Shown here: positions 44,913-57,392 of the stretch, piece by piece
Position numbering within the stretch: the stretch's first letter is position 1
Layout: the number at the start of each line of letters is the position of its first letter
Assembly (NCBI GenBank): GCA_021018995.1
Contig: CM037587.1
Span: 11,972,866 to 12,036,865, forward strand
Source: Chloranthus sessilifolius
Lineage: Eukaryota > Streptophyta > Magnoliopsida > Chloranthales > Chloranthaceae
Length of the DNA stretch: 64,000 nucleotides
Direction: 5' to 3'
Program-made: the position numbers and the translations under genes
The notes under the pieces: model-generated
Database searches by the model: none
Seen by the model: only the letters and a program-made list of their open reading frames with translations
What the model was told of the DNA's origin: nothing

Positions 44913-45458
44913 GTAAAAAAAAAAAAAAATAAATAAAAATAAAATTCTGTGTAGACAGTCGGAAATTAATTTTTTTTTTTTTAACAGTCGATGACGATTT
45001 CAAAAGCATTCAATGGTTTTCAAGGGGTCTAGGACGTGAGCGGTTTCAGAGCATGCGTGGGCGCATAGAGAGGTACCCTTAAAAGAAAGCCATACTATTT
45101 TGGGGACCTGTGCCATGCAGAAATACCATATCTAGGCCATTTGATTCAAAGGCTATGATCTAAATATTTTTAATGCAAAAAACTTGCATGACACATGATC
45201 TCTCTCTGATGATTCAATGCAGTCACGACTTTCATTCAAATTGTGTAGCAAGTAATGGCTCCCGTGGTATCACAATGTAGAGATTAATACCGCTTTCTTT
45301 CAAACACTATCTATGCTGTCTGATTTGAAGGCTACAATGTAAAGATCAAACGTGCCAAAGATTGGCACAAAACATGCTCTATAACATCTGTTTTTTCACA
45401 GTTGACTATCAAATTTAATCATTGGCTCAACTAATGAATCATCACCGATCAAATAATC

Positions 45459-45600
45459 AATCGTTATCGCTCGACTAAACAATCGCCATCGATCGGATAA
45501 TCAATCGTTATCGCTCGACTAAGCAATCGCCATCGATTGGATACGCAATCGTCATCGATTGGATAAAAAATCGCCATCGATCTGATAAAGAATTGTATTC
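45459..45600. repeat. 22-bp minisatellite in M, second block
   Basis: AATCG copies at 45459, 45481, 45503, 45525, 45547 and 45569, exactly 22 bp apart. The consensus is CAATCGCCATCGATTGGATAA with variants. The inverted counterpart lies at about 45865-46000. Confidence 0.92.
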
Positions 45601-45864
45601 GCTCAGATAGATGAAAAGTATTTTAATATAAAATTATTGATTTATTTCACATTGTACGCTGTAGTTGAGTTGGTTGGAGTATTTGGTTTGGATGGAAAAG
45701 ACTTGGGTTCAATTCTTAATAGTGCTTATTTTGGATGCGGAACCAAAATTTCATACGAGAATGCTATTGCCTCAAAATCACCTGTTTGAAAAAGACACAC
45801 TTTACCATTGCTCTACACGCATAATAAGTCTTTTTCTATATAGTGTTTAATAAATGTCAATTGC

Positions 45865-46000
45865 GTATCCAATTAATGGCGATTGTTTATCCAATCGATG
45901 ACGATTGCTTATCCAATCGATGGCGATTTCTTATCCAATCGATGGCGATTTCTTATCCAATCGATGGCAATTGCTTATAAGATCGATGGCGATTCGTTAG
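45865..46000. repeat. 22-bp minisatellite in M, third block (inverted)
   Basis: The consensus TTATCCAATCGATGGCGATTG repeats about every 22 bp. It is the reverse complement of the block at 45459-45600 and belongs to the opposite arm of M. Confidence 0.9.
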
Positions 46001-46139
46001 TTTCGCCAATGATTAAATTGGATAGTCAACTGTGAAAAAATAGATGTTAGAGAACATGTTTTGTGCCAATATTTGGCACATTTGATCTTTACATTATAGC
46101 CTTCAAATCAAACGACATAGATGGTGTTTGAGAGAAAGC

Positions 46140-48983
46140 TGTAATAACCCGAAAAATTAGACCCGAACTCAACTGACCTCAAGTGTGTGGTCAACATGAA
46201 AATCGATGTCATCTTAGATTTTTATATAATAATAAATATTTAAATAATATTAGGATAACTTTGTGCTGACAGATTAAGGTTTAAATGTGTGTTTGAGCCT
46301 TTAGTGTGAAAGCCGTGCACCGACGCACTGTGTGCCGCTCAACACCGAAGCCAAGTCAAAGATAAGAGGATAGAATTTTAGCTAAAATATCAAGGATATT
46401 TTGGGGCTTTCGTTTGGTTATAGGGAGGTGGGTTGCTTTGAGGCTAAGAAAGGCCTTTTGAAATTGAGAAGAAGAGAGAGTCGAGCCCCACTTCTTAGAA
46501 AGCCGTCACCCATGAAACCTTGGGGGATTTTGATCGTGTAATCGCCGCGATCTCCGCAACCTTTGCAAAGCACATGACACCGATCAACACTTGAATCCCG
46601 CCTTTGGTGAATTTCGACCGTTCAAACCCTTTTTTCTTTAGAAACCCCATTTTCAAGAAGCGTTCCACCTCACAATCGTTAACCGAGCATTGAGAAGGTT
46701 GAGATCGATGCGTGGATCATTGACGACTTCATCTTGAATACGTGGTGATCAATCGTTGTGAAATCGCCGTAGAGATGCGGAAGTTTCGTTTCGAAACCCT
46801 TTTGGACAACGATTCTTAAAGGCGCGAAATCGATCGAAGAAAGGTTAGTTTTTCTTTGATTTTAATGGTTTAGATTGTAGAATAAATCCTTATTTTAGTT
46901 TAGTGTGTATGCGTGTGTAATTGGATTAAGATCGTAGAAGATTTGGATAAAAATAGATTAAAAATGACAAAACCATATGGCTGTGCATTTCTAAAGGTTT
47001 TAATCGATCAATTAGGTGATTGATCGATCAAAATTGGATATTGATCGATCAACTTAGGTGGTTGATCGATCAAATTTGGTATTGATCGATCAATCATCTA
47101 GATTAATCGATCAAATTGTATATACAATAATAAAAATAGCAAGTTTGTTGCTGGAAGTTCATTCCCGACAGCATTGATCGATCAATTTGATAATCGATCA
47201 ATATGATCAAGGTAAGTGTCGATCAATGTGATGTATTGATCGATCAATTTGACTGTGCCAACACTGCTTCAGTGTTTTGGCCATAACTTTTTACTTCGAA
47301 CTTTGATTGATGCGATTCTTACGGAATTGAAAAGAGGACAACTAAATCTACAACTTTTATGAATTAACTAACTAATGAGTAAATTTTTTTGATGATCAAA
47401 ATTGAGCTGGAAGTTTGGCCAAGTTCTAAGTTAGCACGTTTTGACTGAAGTATCGATATAGCTTTGATATTTTGGCCATAACGCTTTGTCCCGAACTCCG
47501 ATTGACGTGATTCTTGATGCCTTGGAAAGAGTATGATAAGATCTAACTCTTTTATGAATTAATCAAATCTTTAATCAAATATTTTGAGGGACAAAATAAA
47601 GTGGGAAGTTGGGTCATGTTTCGAGTCAACACGAAATTATCCATTTCCGTCTCGGTTTTGAGAAAACACTTAAATACGTCAATATTATTAATAATTAGGA
47701 TTAATTTTTATACATCATCATGTGTGTGATGTAGACTATGAGTGGAGGCTGTGAATAAGAACTTTTGGATTGCTTTGGAACGGCGTTGAATTTGCTTAGA
47801 AAGATCTGTTAAGGTAGGGGAAATTCAACCTAAAATGTATTTGACTATGGTTTCATGATTCTTTCATATTTGTATCCTGATTTCTGTTTTAAAAAGCATG
47901 TTTGCATATCGATAAAGCTCTGTCATCTCTGATTCCTCCATTCTGATTTCTGTATGCTGAAACATGTTCCTGATTTCTGCTATCTGAATCTTGAGGTTAT
48001 ATGTGTGTATGTGATTTAAGGATTTAATCAGATGATCCCCACCGACTCGACGGTATATCCGTGTCCTGACACAATCGTGCATCTGCTTTGATAATCCCTT
48101 TGCACAATTGCACTCCATAGATGAGCCATTGTTGCACTCTAAATAAATTGTTCATATGAACGACAATTGGTTGGGGTTTCCTATCGGCATATTCCTGATT
48201 ACTCCGTGCTATATAGTCACGGGAGTTTCTTAAGTTAGAAATATTCACATTTTAAGTCACCAAAGATTTATTTATGCATAACATTTGTTCTTGTTTGTTT
48301 GAAAAACTCAGTACATGTCATCTGACTTATCCTGTCTGCATATTCTGATTTGATTTTCTGCTTTGAGATACTATCTGCAAATCATGTCTTATATTTTCAG
48401 TATAATTTTAGTTGATATTCTTCTACTGAGCTTAGATGTAGCTCACCCTGTTTTCTATAACATTAATAGGTTCTGAGGCTAGAGCTCCGACAGAGCGAAC
48501 GACTACCCTGATCAGAGACTGAGGTTGAGGAGGAGAATACCAATACCCCTGCTGACGAGCACCACCCGTAGCTAGGGTATTTGATTAGACAAGATATTTT
48601 GGGATCTGTATATGTTTTGGATTATTGTGGTTCTGGTAGCCACGATTTTATACTTAAAATTTTGTAGATACTTTATTTTCTTTTGTGTACATCTTATAGG
48701 AACCACTACTTGGAACCATTGTTTTTGTGTGACGGATGCCCATCACCAGTGGTTCTTCTTGGTTCCTTTTCGAGGATGTATTTTTTTTTTTTTTTTATAT
48801 ATATACATTGTTAAATTTTTTTCTTATTTAAAGCCATTTATGATGACTCGATATGCCACTATTGGACAATGTCTGCTCTGATTTCTGCTAAATGAGTAGA
48901 TACTCTGTGATTTGTCCTGGGGATCATCCAGAGTATGATCCTGATGGCACGGATTTCTGGGCATAAAAATCCGGGCTATCACA
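46140..48983 (+). repeat. C3 5' LTR
   Basis: TGTAATAACCC...GGGCTATCACA, 2,844 bp. It contains the phased TTGATCGATCAA array (47000-47250, in a GGTTAGTTTT-led transcribed segment), the TGAGCT hairpin (48427-48445) and the second hairpin (about 48711-48756). The frame at 48612-48881, which looks membrane-like, is part of this LTR and not a gene. Confidence 0.95.
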
Positions 48984-48984
48984 G

Positions 48985-49003
48985 TTGGTATCAGAGCCCA
49001 GGC
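48985..49003 (+). promoter_or_regulatory. C3 primer-binding site (initiator tRNA-Met type)
   Basis: TTGGTATCAGAGCCCAGGC, one base after the 5' LTR end. It is the same class as the C2 site. Confidence 0.9.
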
Positions 49004-49336
49004 TTTAGGTCGTGTTAGGACTTCAGACTAGGCTATGGATGTAGGTATGGTCGGGACGTGAGTTTTCAATGACCCAATTAGGACTTTAGCAAAGTTAGTG
49101 GAGTTTTGGTTTTAACTTCTCTAGGGAACTCACAGCTGTGGCTAGAGATTTAGAACTTGGGATTCAATTTAAGACTTAAATTGTGGATCTCATAATGACT
49201 TTTAAGGGGAATATTGGATGATTTGATAAATGTACGGCTATTAGATAAAATATGTTTTAAGATGTTGTTAGAACATTGGGCCATTGGGACCGTGACAATT
49301 ATTGATTGGAGTTTTGTGTCATGTTAACAGATCAAA

Positions 49337-49941
49337 ATGGCGCCACGAAAGAAGGCTCAAATTGTACACACTGCAGGGAGTGAGCCGAATAGGCAGTTGC
49401 TTGAGGCAATGCTTAGCACTATGACTCAGCAGGCTACGTTACTTATGACAATATTGAGAAGGATGACTCACACCTCTCCATCGACATTAGATGAACCATG
49501 TTCTAGGTGTGACGGGCGACACCTAGCGAGAGATTATAGATGATCTACTAGGGCTTGTTTTAGGTGTGGACGAATGAGACACTTGATAAGACATTATCCT
49601 GCTTTGAAAAAAGAAGCGATTACCTCGACAACCACTCAAGGTAGTTCTCGCTCTTTACATCCGGCGACGACTAGAGTTACTCCTGTACGACAGGCCTTAC
49701 CTATCTCCTCATCTACACCATTTGTAATATGTGCGTGGTGTGAGAAATCTCATAGAACGGAGGCTTGTAGGCTACTCTCGGGTGCTTGTTTTAGATGTGG
49801 TGAGCAAGGATATATAGTCAAGAACTGCCCAGATATGTGACAGAAGTAGGAAACCTCGACGTCTACTTCCAAGCCGAATCTTCCTGCGACTCAAGATGCC
49901 CAAGGTATAGGTTCAATATCAATTGTCAAGATTTTGTTTTA
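49337..49941 (+). pseudogene. C3 Gag remnant: N-terminus fused to zinc knuckles
   Basis: It starts MAPRKKAQIVHTAGSEPN, and the capsid core is missing. Four knuckle-like motifs follow: CSRCDGRHLARDY, ACFRCGRMRHLIRHY (final Cys to Tyr), CAWCEKSHRTEAC and ACFRCGEQGYIVKNC (His to Tyr). One frame is kept to about 49941, with stops at 49541, 49838 and about 49847, each explicable as CGA-to-TGA or CAG-to-TAG. Near its end CAAG|GTATAG (49901-49910) matches the donor side of the C2 gag-protease intron. Pol sequence does not follow. Confidence 0.8.
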
Positions 49942-51763
49942 ATGTTCAGATGATTTAGGAATTTTGTTAGTTTTGACACTTGAGGAATATCATAATATCA
50001 TCACTTGTGTATCGACTTAAATCACTTGCACGACATAAACAAATTTTAAATTCCGAAGATTAGATATGTAAGTGATAGTTAAATTGGCAGACTTAATAAA
50101 TCTTGACAGTTGCAATAAATTTCTTAAAGACAATTGTTTAGTGTATTTGAAATTTCTTTGATACTTATTAGTAAAGAAGTTGAATTAATGGACTTAATCC
50201 TCGTATTCTTCATCCCGACTAATGATTTATGATTGATGTGTGATTAGATGCATTCCTTCCAACCGTGACTTCGGTTGTAAATCGCTGTAATTTATTCTGG
50301 AAGTTTTCTGAGAATTGAAAAAGTTTAAGAAAATCATGACAGTATTTCCAGAGAATATGAAATTTTAATTTCGGATATCATGGGAGAGTAGAATTGGATG
50401 TCGCTACGATGGATTGCGCTGTTTTCACCTAAGCCATGATGAATGGCTATGGATTCTCAAGGACCTATATGAAAATTTCGTTAGTATGGGGATTGTATTG
50501 GGAGTTATGCATATGAGAGACGATTAATCATGACTGGGTAATTATGTATGACCTTACCCTGGTGCACTTAAATTGTATAATGTTGAGAGAAACCATTTAC
50601 AATCATATCTTTGATTTGAAAGTTGAGATGTGTCACACTCCTTTGCCCTTCCGTATGATCGAAATTATATTCATGTATCATAAAGTTATTTAAGGGTATA
50701 AAAGTTGAAGATTTCACGATCGTTGTGGTAGATTTTAGAGGTTCTCATATTAGTGATAGCTTTATCTCATCTTGCTGATGCCTTTATCTCATGTTGGCGA
50801 TGACTTTATCTCATTTTACTGATGGCTTTATCTCATTTTGGTAATGGCTCTATCTCATTTTAGTGATGGTTGTACCTCATCTTGGTGATGGCTTTATCTC
50901 ATCTTGGTGATGGCTTTATCTCATTTTGGTGATATCTCTTACCACCGTTGCGTATCAGAAAGTGGGTGAGTGTGAACATTTGTTCGTAGATAGATGAGAC
51001 CTATTCCGATTCATGAGTTGATGTGTTCTGATAACGATAGCAGCAATTTGGTGAATCAGATTTTTTTTTTCGGATTAATGGTATGTTTCAAAATTGGCCC
51101 ACTGTGCTCCATGAGTATTTTTACAATTGTAAGGGGTCACTGTGATTAATACAATGAAAATGATGCATGATCACTAATGATTAACATCGTTGAAGAGAAG
51201 ATTTGTTGAATGGACAATATATTATATATTCTTCAAGGTTTGGTTGATCCTATTTATAGATACATTCTGTTTAAGTAGTCTTAATCTCACGATCAATATA
51301 CAATTCTTTGCAGAATGAATACCAGTCAAGTAAATAAGGGCAGGCATCTTTCAAGGTTTGTGCCTATGTATGAATTTTGCAAGCATTATGGTCGTTTTCT
51401 TTTGACTAATGGTTAACATTATATACTACTGTATATAAATGCTTATGGAGGTGTAATATGAGATACCTGGTGCATGAGAAGACTGTCACACTTTTCCAGT
51501 AGATTTGGGATGAGCTTAGCGACCTGTACATTAACCTGACAATTTTACCTATAGGGGTCATGTGGATACATTGATTTTGGGAGAAACTATTTCGACTCTA
51601 GATGCGTGTGAGTCCATTGTGAATGTGTGGACTCAGAGAGAGGTTGCGCATATATGACTGCCGACTGTATGGTTGTGACTATTTCACACATAATACCTCT
51701 ACGTATGTGCATTGACGCTACGAACAATTGAGTTTTCTCGGGATATCTTTAAGGTATTTTCAA
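49942..51763 (+). repeat. C3 internal noncoding segment with a 22-bp minisatellite
   Basis: It replaces pol. No RT or integrase motif is found in any frame. At about 50751-50938 a 22-bp unit (GATGGCTTTATCTCATTTTGGT) repeats about eight times with variation. The rest is AT-rich sequence without recognisable features. Confidence 0.7.
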
Positions 51764-52854
51764 GGACGATAATTCCTCCCAATTGGAAGATTATGATAAC
51801 CTTAGTTTGGAGGACGTTGAAATTATGATAGGGACTTCTAAATTATATGGCTTCCTGCAGGTAGACTGCCAATCTGCAGATTATAGATGTGCGCACGTAT
51901 GAATGGTGGACGGCCTCTTGATGTGTCTTCTTTACCCACATGTTGCTACTTAGGGAGACGTGCTCGTCTGGTCACTGGTTCGGCTATGTGGAAGTCAAAT
52001 ATAATGAGGTGTGTTAGATTACGTATGAGTGTACAGTGCTCATGTGTGTAGGGTGTGGACCATTGGTGTGAACTTACACACCTATGTGGGGTGTGTATGC
52101 TTTACATACTAGAGGTTAGAAGTTTAAAGGCTTGGCTAGAGATGGGGATTATCTCTTTTGCTTTAACTCTTGCATTTATGTTGAGTGGTGGAATTTAAGA
52201 AGAAAGAGAATGAGATTTGTTCAACCATTGGAACCCTGGAGCTTGTCGAGCTCGTGGGCCGAGAAATCAGCCGACCCAAGGTAAGATTTTAAATTCTAAC
52301 CCATTATGCGAGAGGTAATTTTTTTGGGATTTTAAATTATAACCCATTATTGCTTTATGTACGTGGCAATTACAATTCCATACAGTTGGAGTTGTCTAGA
52401 TAGCATATACTGATACCCTATACGTGGTGAATTAGGGACTGAGTAATGCCTCCATTAATGAGGTGTTTAAAGAAACAGCTTGACTATAATGCTTGATCGA
52501 TTAATTTGGTGAATTGATCGATCAATTATGCATTTGATCGATCAAATAAGAAGGTTGATCGATCAAACCAATTTATAATAAGTTCTGTGAAAAAAGGACT
52601 GCCTGATCGATCAAATTGAGCATTGATCGATCAATTTTATTGATTTAAGTTATATTTTTGGTTTTTATTTCTCACTCGCACGATTAAGATCTTCAATCGT
52701 TCAAGAGAGTTTGATTCCTTTGCGTTCAAGGGATATTTTCGGCTTCGGACCTTCTTGCATTGATTCCTTGGATCGCATTTTGCTCGGTTATTGTGGTAAA
52801 CCCTAACTTTTCCTTATTTAGGAGATTTTTTGTGCATTTTGTATATTTTAAACT
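51764..52854 (+). promoter_or_regulatory. C3 aORF upstream region: LTR-like start, TTGATCGATCAA array, leader
   Basis: It opens with GGACGATAATTCCTCCCAATTGGAAGA-TTATGATAACC (51764-51800), a decayed copy of the polypurine tract/LTR-start module. The region to about 52300 has LTR-like content (ACACACCTATGTGGGGTGTGTATG). Palindrome centres lie at 52497, 52518, 52538, 52559, 52607 and 52627 (21, 20, 21 and 20 bp within groups). The leader (52680-52854) is homologous to that of C4, including TCAAGAGAGTTT and a donor-like GTGGTAAACCCTAAC about 60 bp before the ATG. Confidence 0.65.
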
Positions 52855-53830
52855 ATGAGACCGCGAATGAAGAATCAGTCGCGTAAAATCCCTACATTTC
52901 AAGCTCGTACATCGGTGCCAACCGTGGAATCGGTCGTACAACCCTTTGTGTAACCCGTGACACCAATCGAACAAGATGTGCCACCCGTTCAAAACCCACA
53001 ACCACCACTAATTCAACAAGAACTTCCAAAAGAGTGGTGGGCTTCTAAAACATTGTTGCCTGAATTTGCTTTCAACTCTACGCTATTCGAGGATTGGCTC
53101 GAAATAGAATGGGCGATAGACTATATTGCTAAGCTAGGGTTGAAAACATTGCATGAGTCATTTTATGTCCATTTTTGTCCTCGTATAATGAGGCTCTTTT
53201 ATCAACATCTTTGCCGGGGTGACAACCATCACCAATTGGTCACCAAAATTGACGATTTTGACTATAAATTTAACCAATTTTATGTCGCCGCCGCTTTACT
53301 GTGTTCTTCATGGTATGTGGAGACTTGTTGTTACCACCATATGTCAAAGATGTTCCATACCATGATAGACTTGTGGTCAGTGTAGCTCAGGTCAAGCTCT
53401 TACTGGGCCCAACTCCCTGATAGACTATGGATGCTTGATACTTTTATCAAGTGTGCCATAACCCCATTTTTGCATAAGTCCGCGAGATCAATGACAAAGA
53501 TTTACTGTTTGAGAAGCAGAAGACTACTTCAAAGAAAGAGCTGCCATATGCTCAATTGATAACAAGAATGGTCGAGCAGTATATCGCATTGAGAGAGGAC
53601 TATAGCCTGGCTCCTGGCGAACCTCTCGATTGACCACCAACATTAACATTTTCAAGCCCAAGGACTGGACCAAGAGCTATAATCTATTGGTCAAGAGGTT
53701 ACCTGAGGAGGGGATTATACCACCAGCTCCAGTTGAGGAGGTGCCTGACGGGCAAGCACCAGATGATGGAGGGTGCACAACCTGACGTTGCACTTGAGGG
53801 GGATGCATTTGATGTCCCTTTAACCAAACT
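52855..53830 (+). pseudogene. C3 aORF remnant
   Basis: It starts MRPRMKNQSRKIPTFQARTS; one stop (GTG TAA) precedes VTPIEQDVPPVQNPQPP. The core has KEWWASKTLLPEFAFNSTLF, LFYQHLCRGDNHHQLVTKID and FYVAAALLCSS. From about 53340 frameshifts and a deletion break it, but LPDRLWMLDTFIKCAITPFLHKS, LPYAQLITRMVEQYIALRE and a Pro/Glu-rich C-terminal stretch remain recognisable to about 53830. It is closest to the C4 copy. It is retained while pol has been lost. The predicted coiled coil is not seen here. Confidence 0.75.
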
Positions 53831-54160
53831 GTTAGTGTTTGTTAGACATTTTCAGGGACGAAAACTCTTAAGGGGGGGATAATGTAATAGCTCTAAAATT
53901 CTAAACAGAACTTGACTGCTTTGATATGCGTGCCTAACACGGAAATTGAAATAAATTCAAATTTTATAATAATATTATTGGCAATAATAATTTAGAACTT
54001 AGCTATTCTATCTTTATCTATTACTATAATGAAGGCGAAAATTCCTTGAGGAGGGGTAAATGTAATGACCCTAATTTTTGGGCATATTGAATTATACTCA
54101 TACCTTTTTGAAACTGGCATGTCGATTTTCGAGGACGAAAATTCTTTAAGGTGGGAAGAA
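53831..54160 (+). repeat. Three successive polypurine/LTR-start modules before C3 3' LTR
   Basis: GGGACGAAAACTC..AAGGGGGGGATAA-TGTAATAGC (53855-53890), GGCGAAAATTCCTTGAGGAGGGGTAAA-TGTAATGACC (54031-54068) and GAGGACGAAAATTCTTTAAGGTGGGAAGAA-TGTAATAACC (54131-54170). The last is the true 3' LTR start; the other two start LTR-like stubs of about 180 and 70-100 bp. Confidence 0.8.
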
Positions 54161-57055
54161 TGTAATAACCCGAAAAATTTGACCCGAACTCGACTGACCT
54201 CGAGTGTGTGGTCGACACGAAAACCGATGTCATCTTAGATTTTTATATAATAATAAATATTTAAATAATATTATGATAACTTTGTGCGGACAGATTAAGG
54301 TTTAAATGTGTGTTTGAGCTTTTAGTGTGAAAGCCGTGCATCGACGCACCGTGTGCCGTTCAACACCGAAGCCAAGTCTAAGATAAGAGGATAGAATTTT
54401 AGCTAAAATATCAAGGATATTTTGGGGCTTTTGTTTGGTTATAGGGAGGTGGGTTGCTTTGAGGCTAAGAAGGGCCTTTTGAAATTGAGAAGAAGAGAGA
54501 GCCGAGCCCCACTTCTTAGAAAGCCGTCACCCGTGAAACCTTGGGGGATTTTGATCGTGTAATTGCCGCGATCTCCACAACCTTTGCAAAGTACATGACG
54601 CCGATCAACGCTTGAATCCTGCCTTTGGTTTATTTCGACCATTCAAACCCCTTTTTCTTTAGAAATCCCATTTTCAAGAAGCGTTCCACCTCACGATCGT
54701 TAACTGAGCATTGAGAAGGTTGAGATCGATGCGTGGATCATTAACGACTTCATCTTGAATACGTGGTGACCAATCGTTGTGAAATGGCTGTAGAGATCCG
54801 GAAGTTTCGTTTCGAAATCCTTTTGGGCAACGATTCTTAAAGGCGCGAAATTGATCGAAGAAAGGTTAGTTTTTCTTTGATTTTAATGGTTTAGACTGTA
54901 GAATAAATCCTTGTTTTAGTTTAGTGTGTATGTGTGTGTGATTGGATGAAGATCGTAGAAGATTTGGATAAAAATAGATTAAAACTGACAAAACCTTATG
55001 GCTGTGCATTTCTAAAGGTTTTAATCGATCAATTAGGTGATTGATCGATCAAAATTGGGTATTGATCGATCAACTTAGGTGGTTGATCAATCAAATTTGG
55101 TATTGATCAATCAATCATCCAGATTGATCGATCAAATTGTATATACAATAATAAAAACAACAAGTTTGTTGCTGGAAGTTCATTCCCGACAGCATTGATC
55201 GATCAATTTGAAGATTGATCGATCAATGTGATATGTTGATCGATCAATGGTGAAATTGATCGATCAATGTGGAATTGATCGATCAATGTGATGTGTTGAT
55301 CGATCAATTTGACTATGTCGACACTGCATCAGTGTTTTGGCCATAACTGTTTACTCCGAGCTCCGATTGATGCGATTCTTACGGCATTGGAAAGAGGACA
55401 ACTAGATCTACAACTTTTATGAATTAACTAACTGATGAGTAAATTATTTTGATGATCAAAATTAAGCTGAAAGTTTGTCCAAGTTCTAAGTTATCACGTT
55501 TTGACTGAAGTATCGATATAGCTTCGATATTTTGGCCATAACTCTTTGTCCCGACCTCCGATTGACGTGATTCTTGATGCCTTGGAAAGAGTATGACGAG
55601 ATCTAACTCTTTTAGGAATTAACTAAATCTTTAATCAAAAGTTTTGAGGGTCAAAATAAAGTGGAAAGTTGGGTCAAGTTTCGAGTCAACACGAAATTAT
55701 CCATTTCTGCCTCGGTTTTGAGAAAACACTTAAATACGTCAATATTATTAATAATTAGGATTAATTTTTATACATCATCATGTGTGTGATGTAGACTATG
55801 AGTGGAGGCCGTGGATAAGAACTTTTGGATTGTTTTGGAACGGCGTTGGATTTTCTTAGAAAGATCTGTTAAGGTAGGGGAAATTCAACCTAAAATGTAT
55901 TTGACTATGATTTCATGATGCTTTCGTATTTGTATCCTGATTTCTGTTTTAAAAAAGCATGTTTGCATATCGATAAAGCTCTGTCACCTCTGATTCCTCC
56001 ATTCTGATTTCTGTATGCTGAAACATGTTCCTGATTTCTGCTATCTGATTCTTGAGGTTATATGTGTGTATGTAATTTAAAGATTTAATCAAATGATCCC
56101 CACCGACTCGGCGGTATATCCGTGTCCTGGCACAATCGTATATCTGCTTTGATAATCCCTTTGCACAATTTCACTCCATAGATGAGGCATTGTTGCACTC
56201 TAAATAAATTGTTGATATGAACGACGATTGGTTGGGGTTTCCTATCGGCATATTCCTAATTACTCCGTGCTATATAGTCACGGGAGTTTCTTAAGTTAGA
56301 AATATTCACATTTTAAGTCACCAAAGATATATTTATGCATAACATCTGTTCTTGTTTGTTTGAAAAACTCAGTACATGCCATCTGATTTATCCTGTTTGC
56401 ATATTCTAATTTGATTTTTTGCTTTGAGATACTATCTGCAAATCATGTCTTACATTTTTAGTACAATTTTAGTTGAGATTCTTCTACTGAGCTTAGATGT
56501 AGCTCACCCTATTTTCTATAACATTAATAGGTTCTGAGGCTAGAGCTCCAAGACCTTTGAGCGAACTCGACTACCCGGCGATCCAGGATTTGAGGTTGAG
56601 GAGGAGAATACCAATACCCCTGCTGACGAGCACAACCCGTAGCTAGGATATTTGATTAGATAAGATATTTTGGGATCTGTATATGCTTTGGATTATTGTG
56701 GTTCTGGTGGCCACGATTTTATACTTAAAGCTTTGTAGATACTTTATTTTCTTTTGTGTACATCTTATAGGAACCACTACTTGGAACCATTGTTTTTGTG
56801 TGACGGATGTCCATCACCAGTGGTTTTTTTTTTATTCCTTTTTGAGGATGTATTTTCTTTTGTTTTTATATATATGTATTGCTAAATTATTTTCCTTATT
56901 TAAAGCCATTTATGATGACTCGATCTGCCACTACTGGACAGTGTCTGCTCTGATTTCTGTTAAACGAGTAGACACTCTGTGATTTGTCCTGGGGATCATC
57001 CAGAGCATGATCCTGATGGCACGGATTTTTGGGCGCAAAAATTCGGGCTATCACA
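54161..57055 (+). repeat. C3 3' LTR
   Basis: TGTAATAACCC...CGGGCTATCACA, 2,895 bp, very similar to 46140-48983. The main difference is in the motif array: centres at 55199, 55219, 55240, 55260, 55279 and 55300 occupy a block where the 5' LTR has fewer or degenerate copies. The TGAGCT hairpin is at 56488-56506. Confidence 0.95.
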
Positions 57056-57150
57056 GTAGCGGTATTGATCTTTCCATTATGATACTGTGGGAGCCATTAC
57101 CTGCTACACAGTTTGACACTCATTGATTGATTTGTATCCGATGGTCCTAG

Positions 57151-57392
57151 TCATTTTTCATTCCAATCTTTCACATAATGGATCTTGAGATCATAGGTGT
57201 GCCATCAAGCGATAAGTTTTTGATTTCGTGTGGTAAACATCCCAAAAAGTGACCTTATTTCAAGTTGATGAGTCCCACACGATGTTAAGATCACTTTTTT
57301 AGAATGGATACCATGTGAAATCAAACACTAACGGTAGATGGTAAGAGCAAGATTTCAAGATGCATCATATGAAAGATTGGGATGAAAAATGA
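57151..57392. mobile_element. Foldback MITE within the right arm of M
   Basis: Inverted ends TCATTTTTCATTCCAATCTTTCAC and, at the right, GAAAGATTGGGATGAAAAATGA. It is homologous to 43155-43400. Its presence explains why the two arms of M stop matching here. Confidence 0.7.

Larger units (their letters stand above)
46140..57055 (+). mobile_element. C3: internally deleted chromovirus-type element with aORF
   Basis: Two long LTRs (46140-48983 and 54161-57055), a tRNA-Met primer site, a short gag remnant, an aORF remnant and a purine tract. RT, RNase H and integrase are absent, so it depended on other elements. It sits inside the right inner arm of M. The flanks are AAAGC (46135-46139) and GTAGC (57056-57060), an imperfect 5-bp duplication. 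The uninterrupted opposite arm at about 45286-45297 reads, in reverse complement, GAAAGCGGTATT, which confirms the insertion point. Confidence 0.9.

Noticed and set aside
48612-48881. Hydrophobic frame suggesting a membrane protein (also 56683-56982 and 59399-59701)
   Set aside because: All three lie at equivalent positions inside C3/C4 LTRs and are T-rich noncoding LTR sequence; coding is not conserved between copies.
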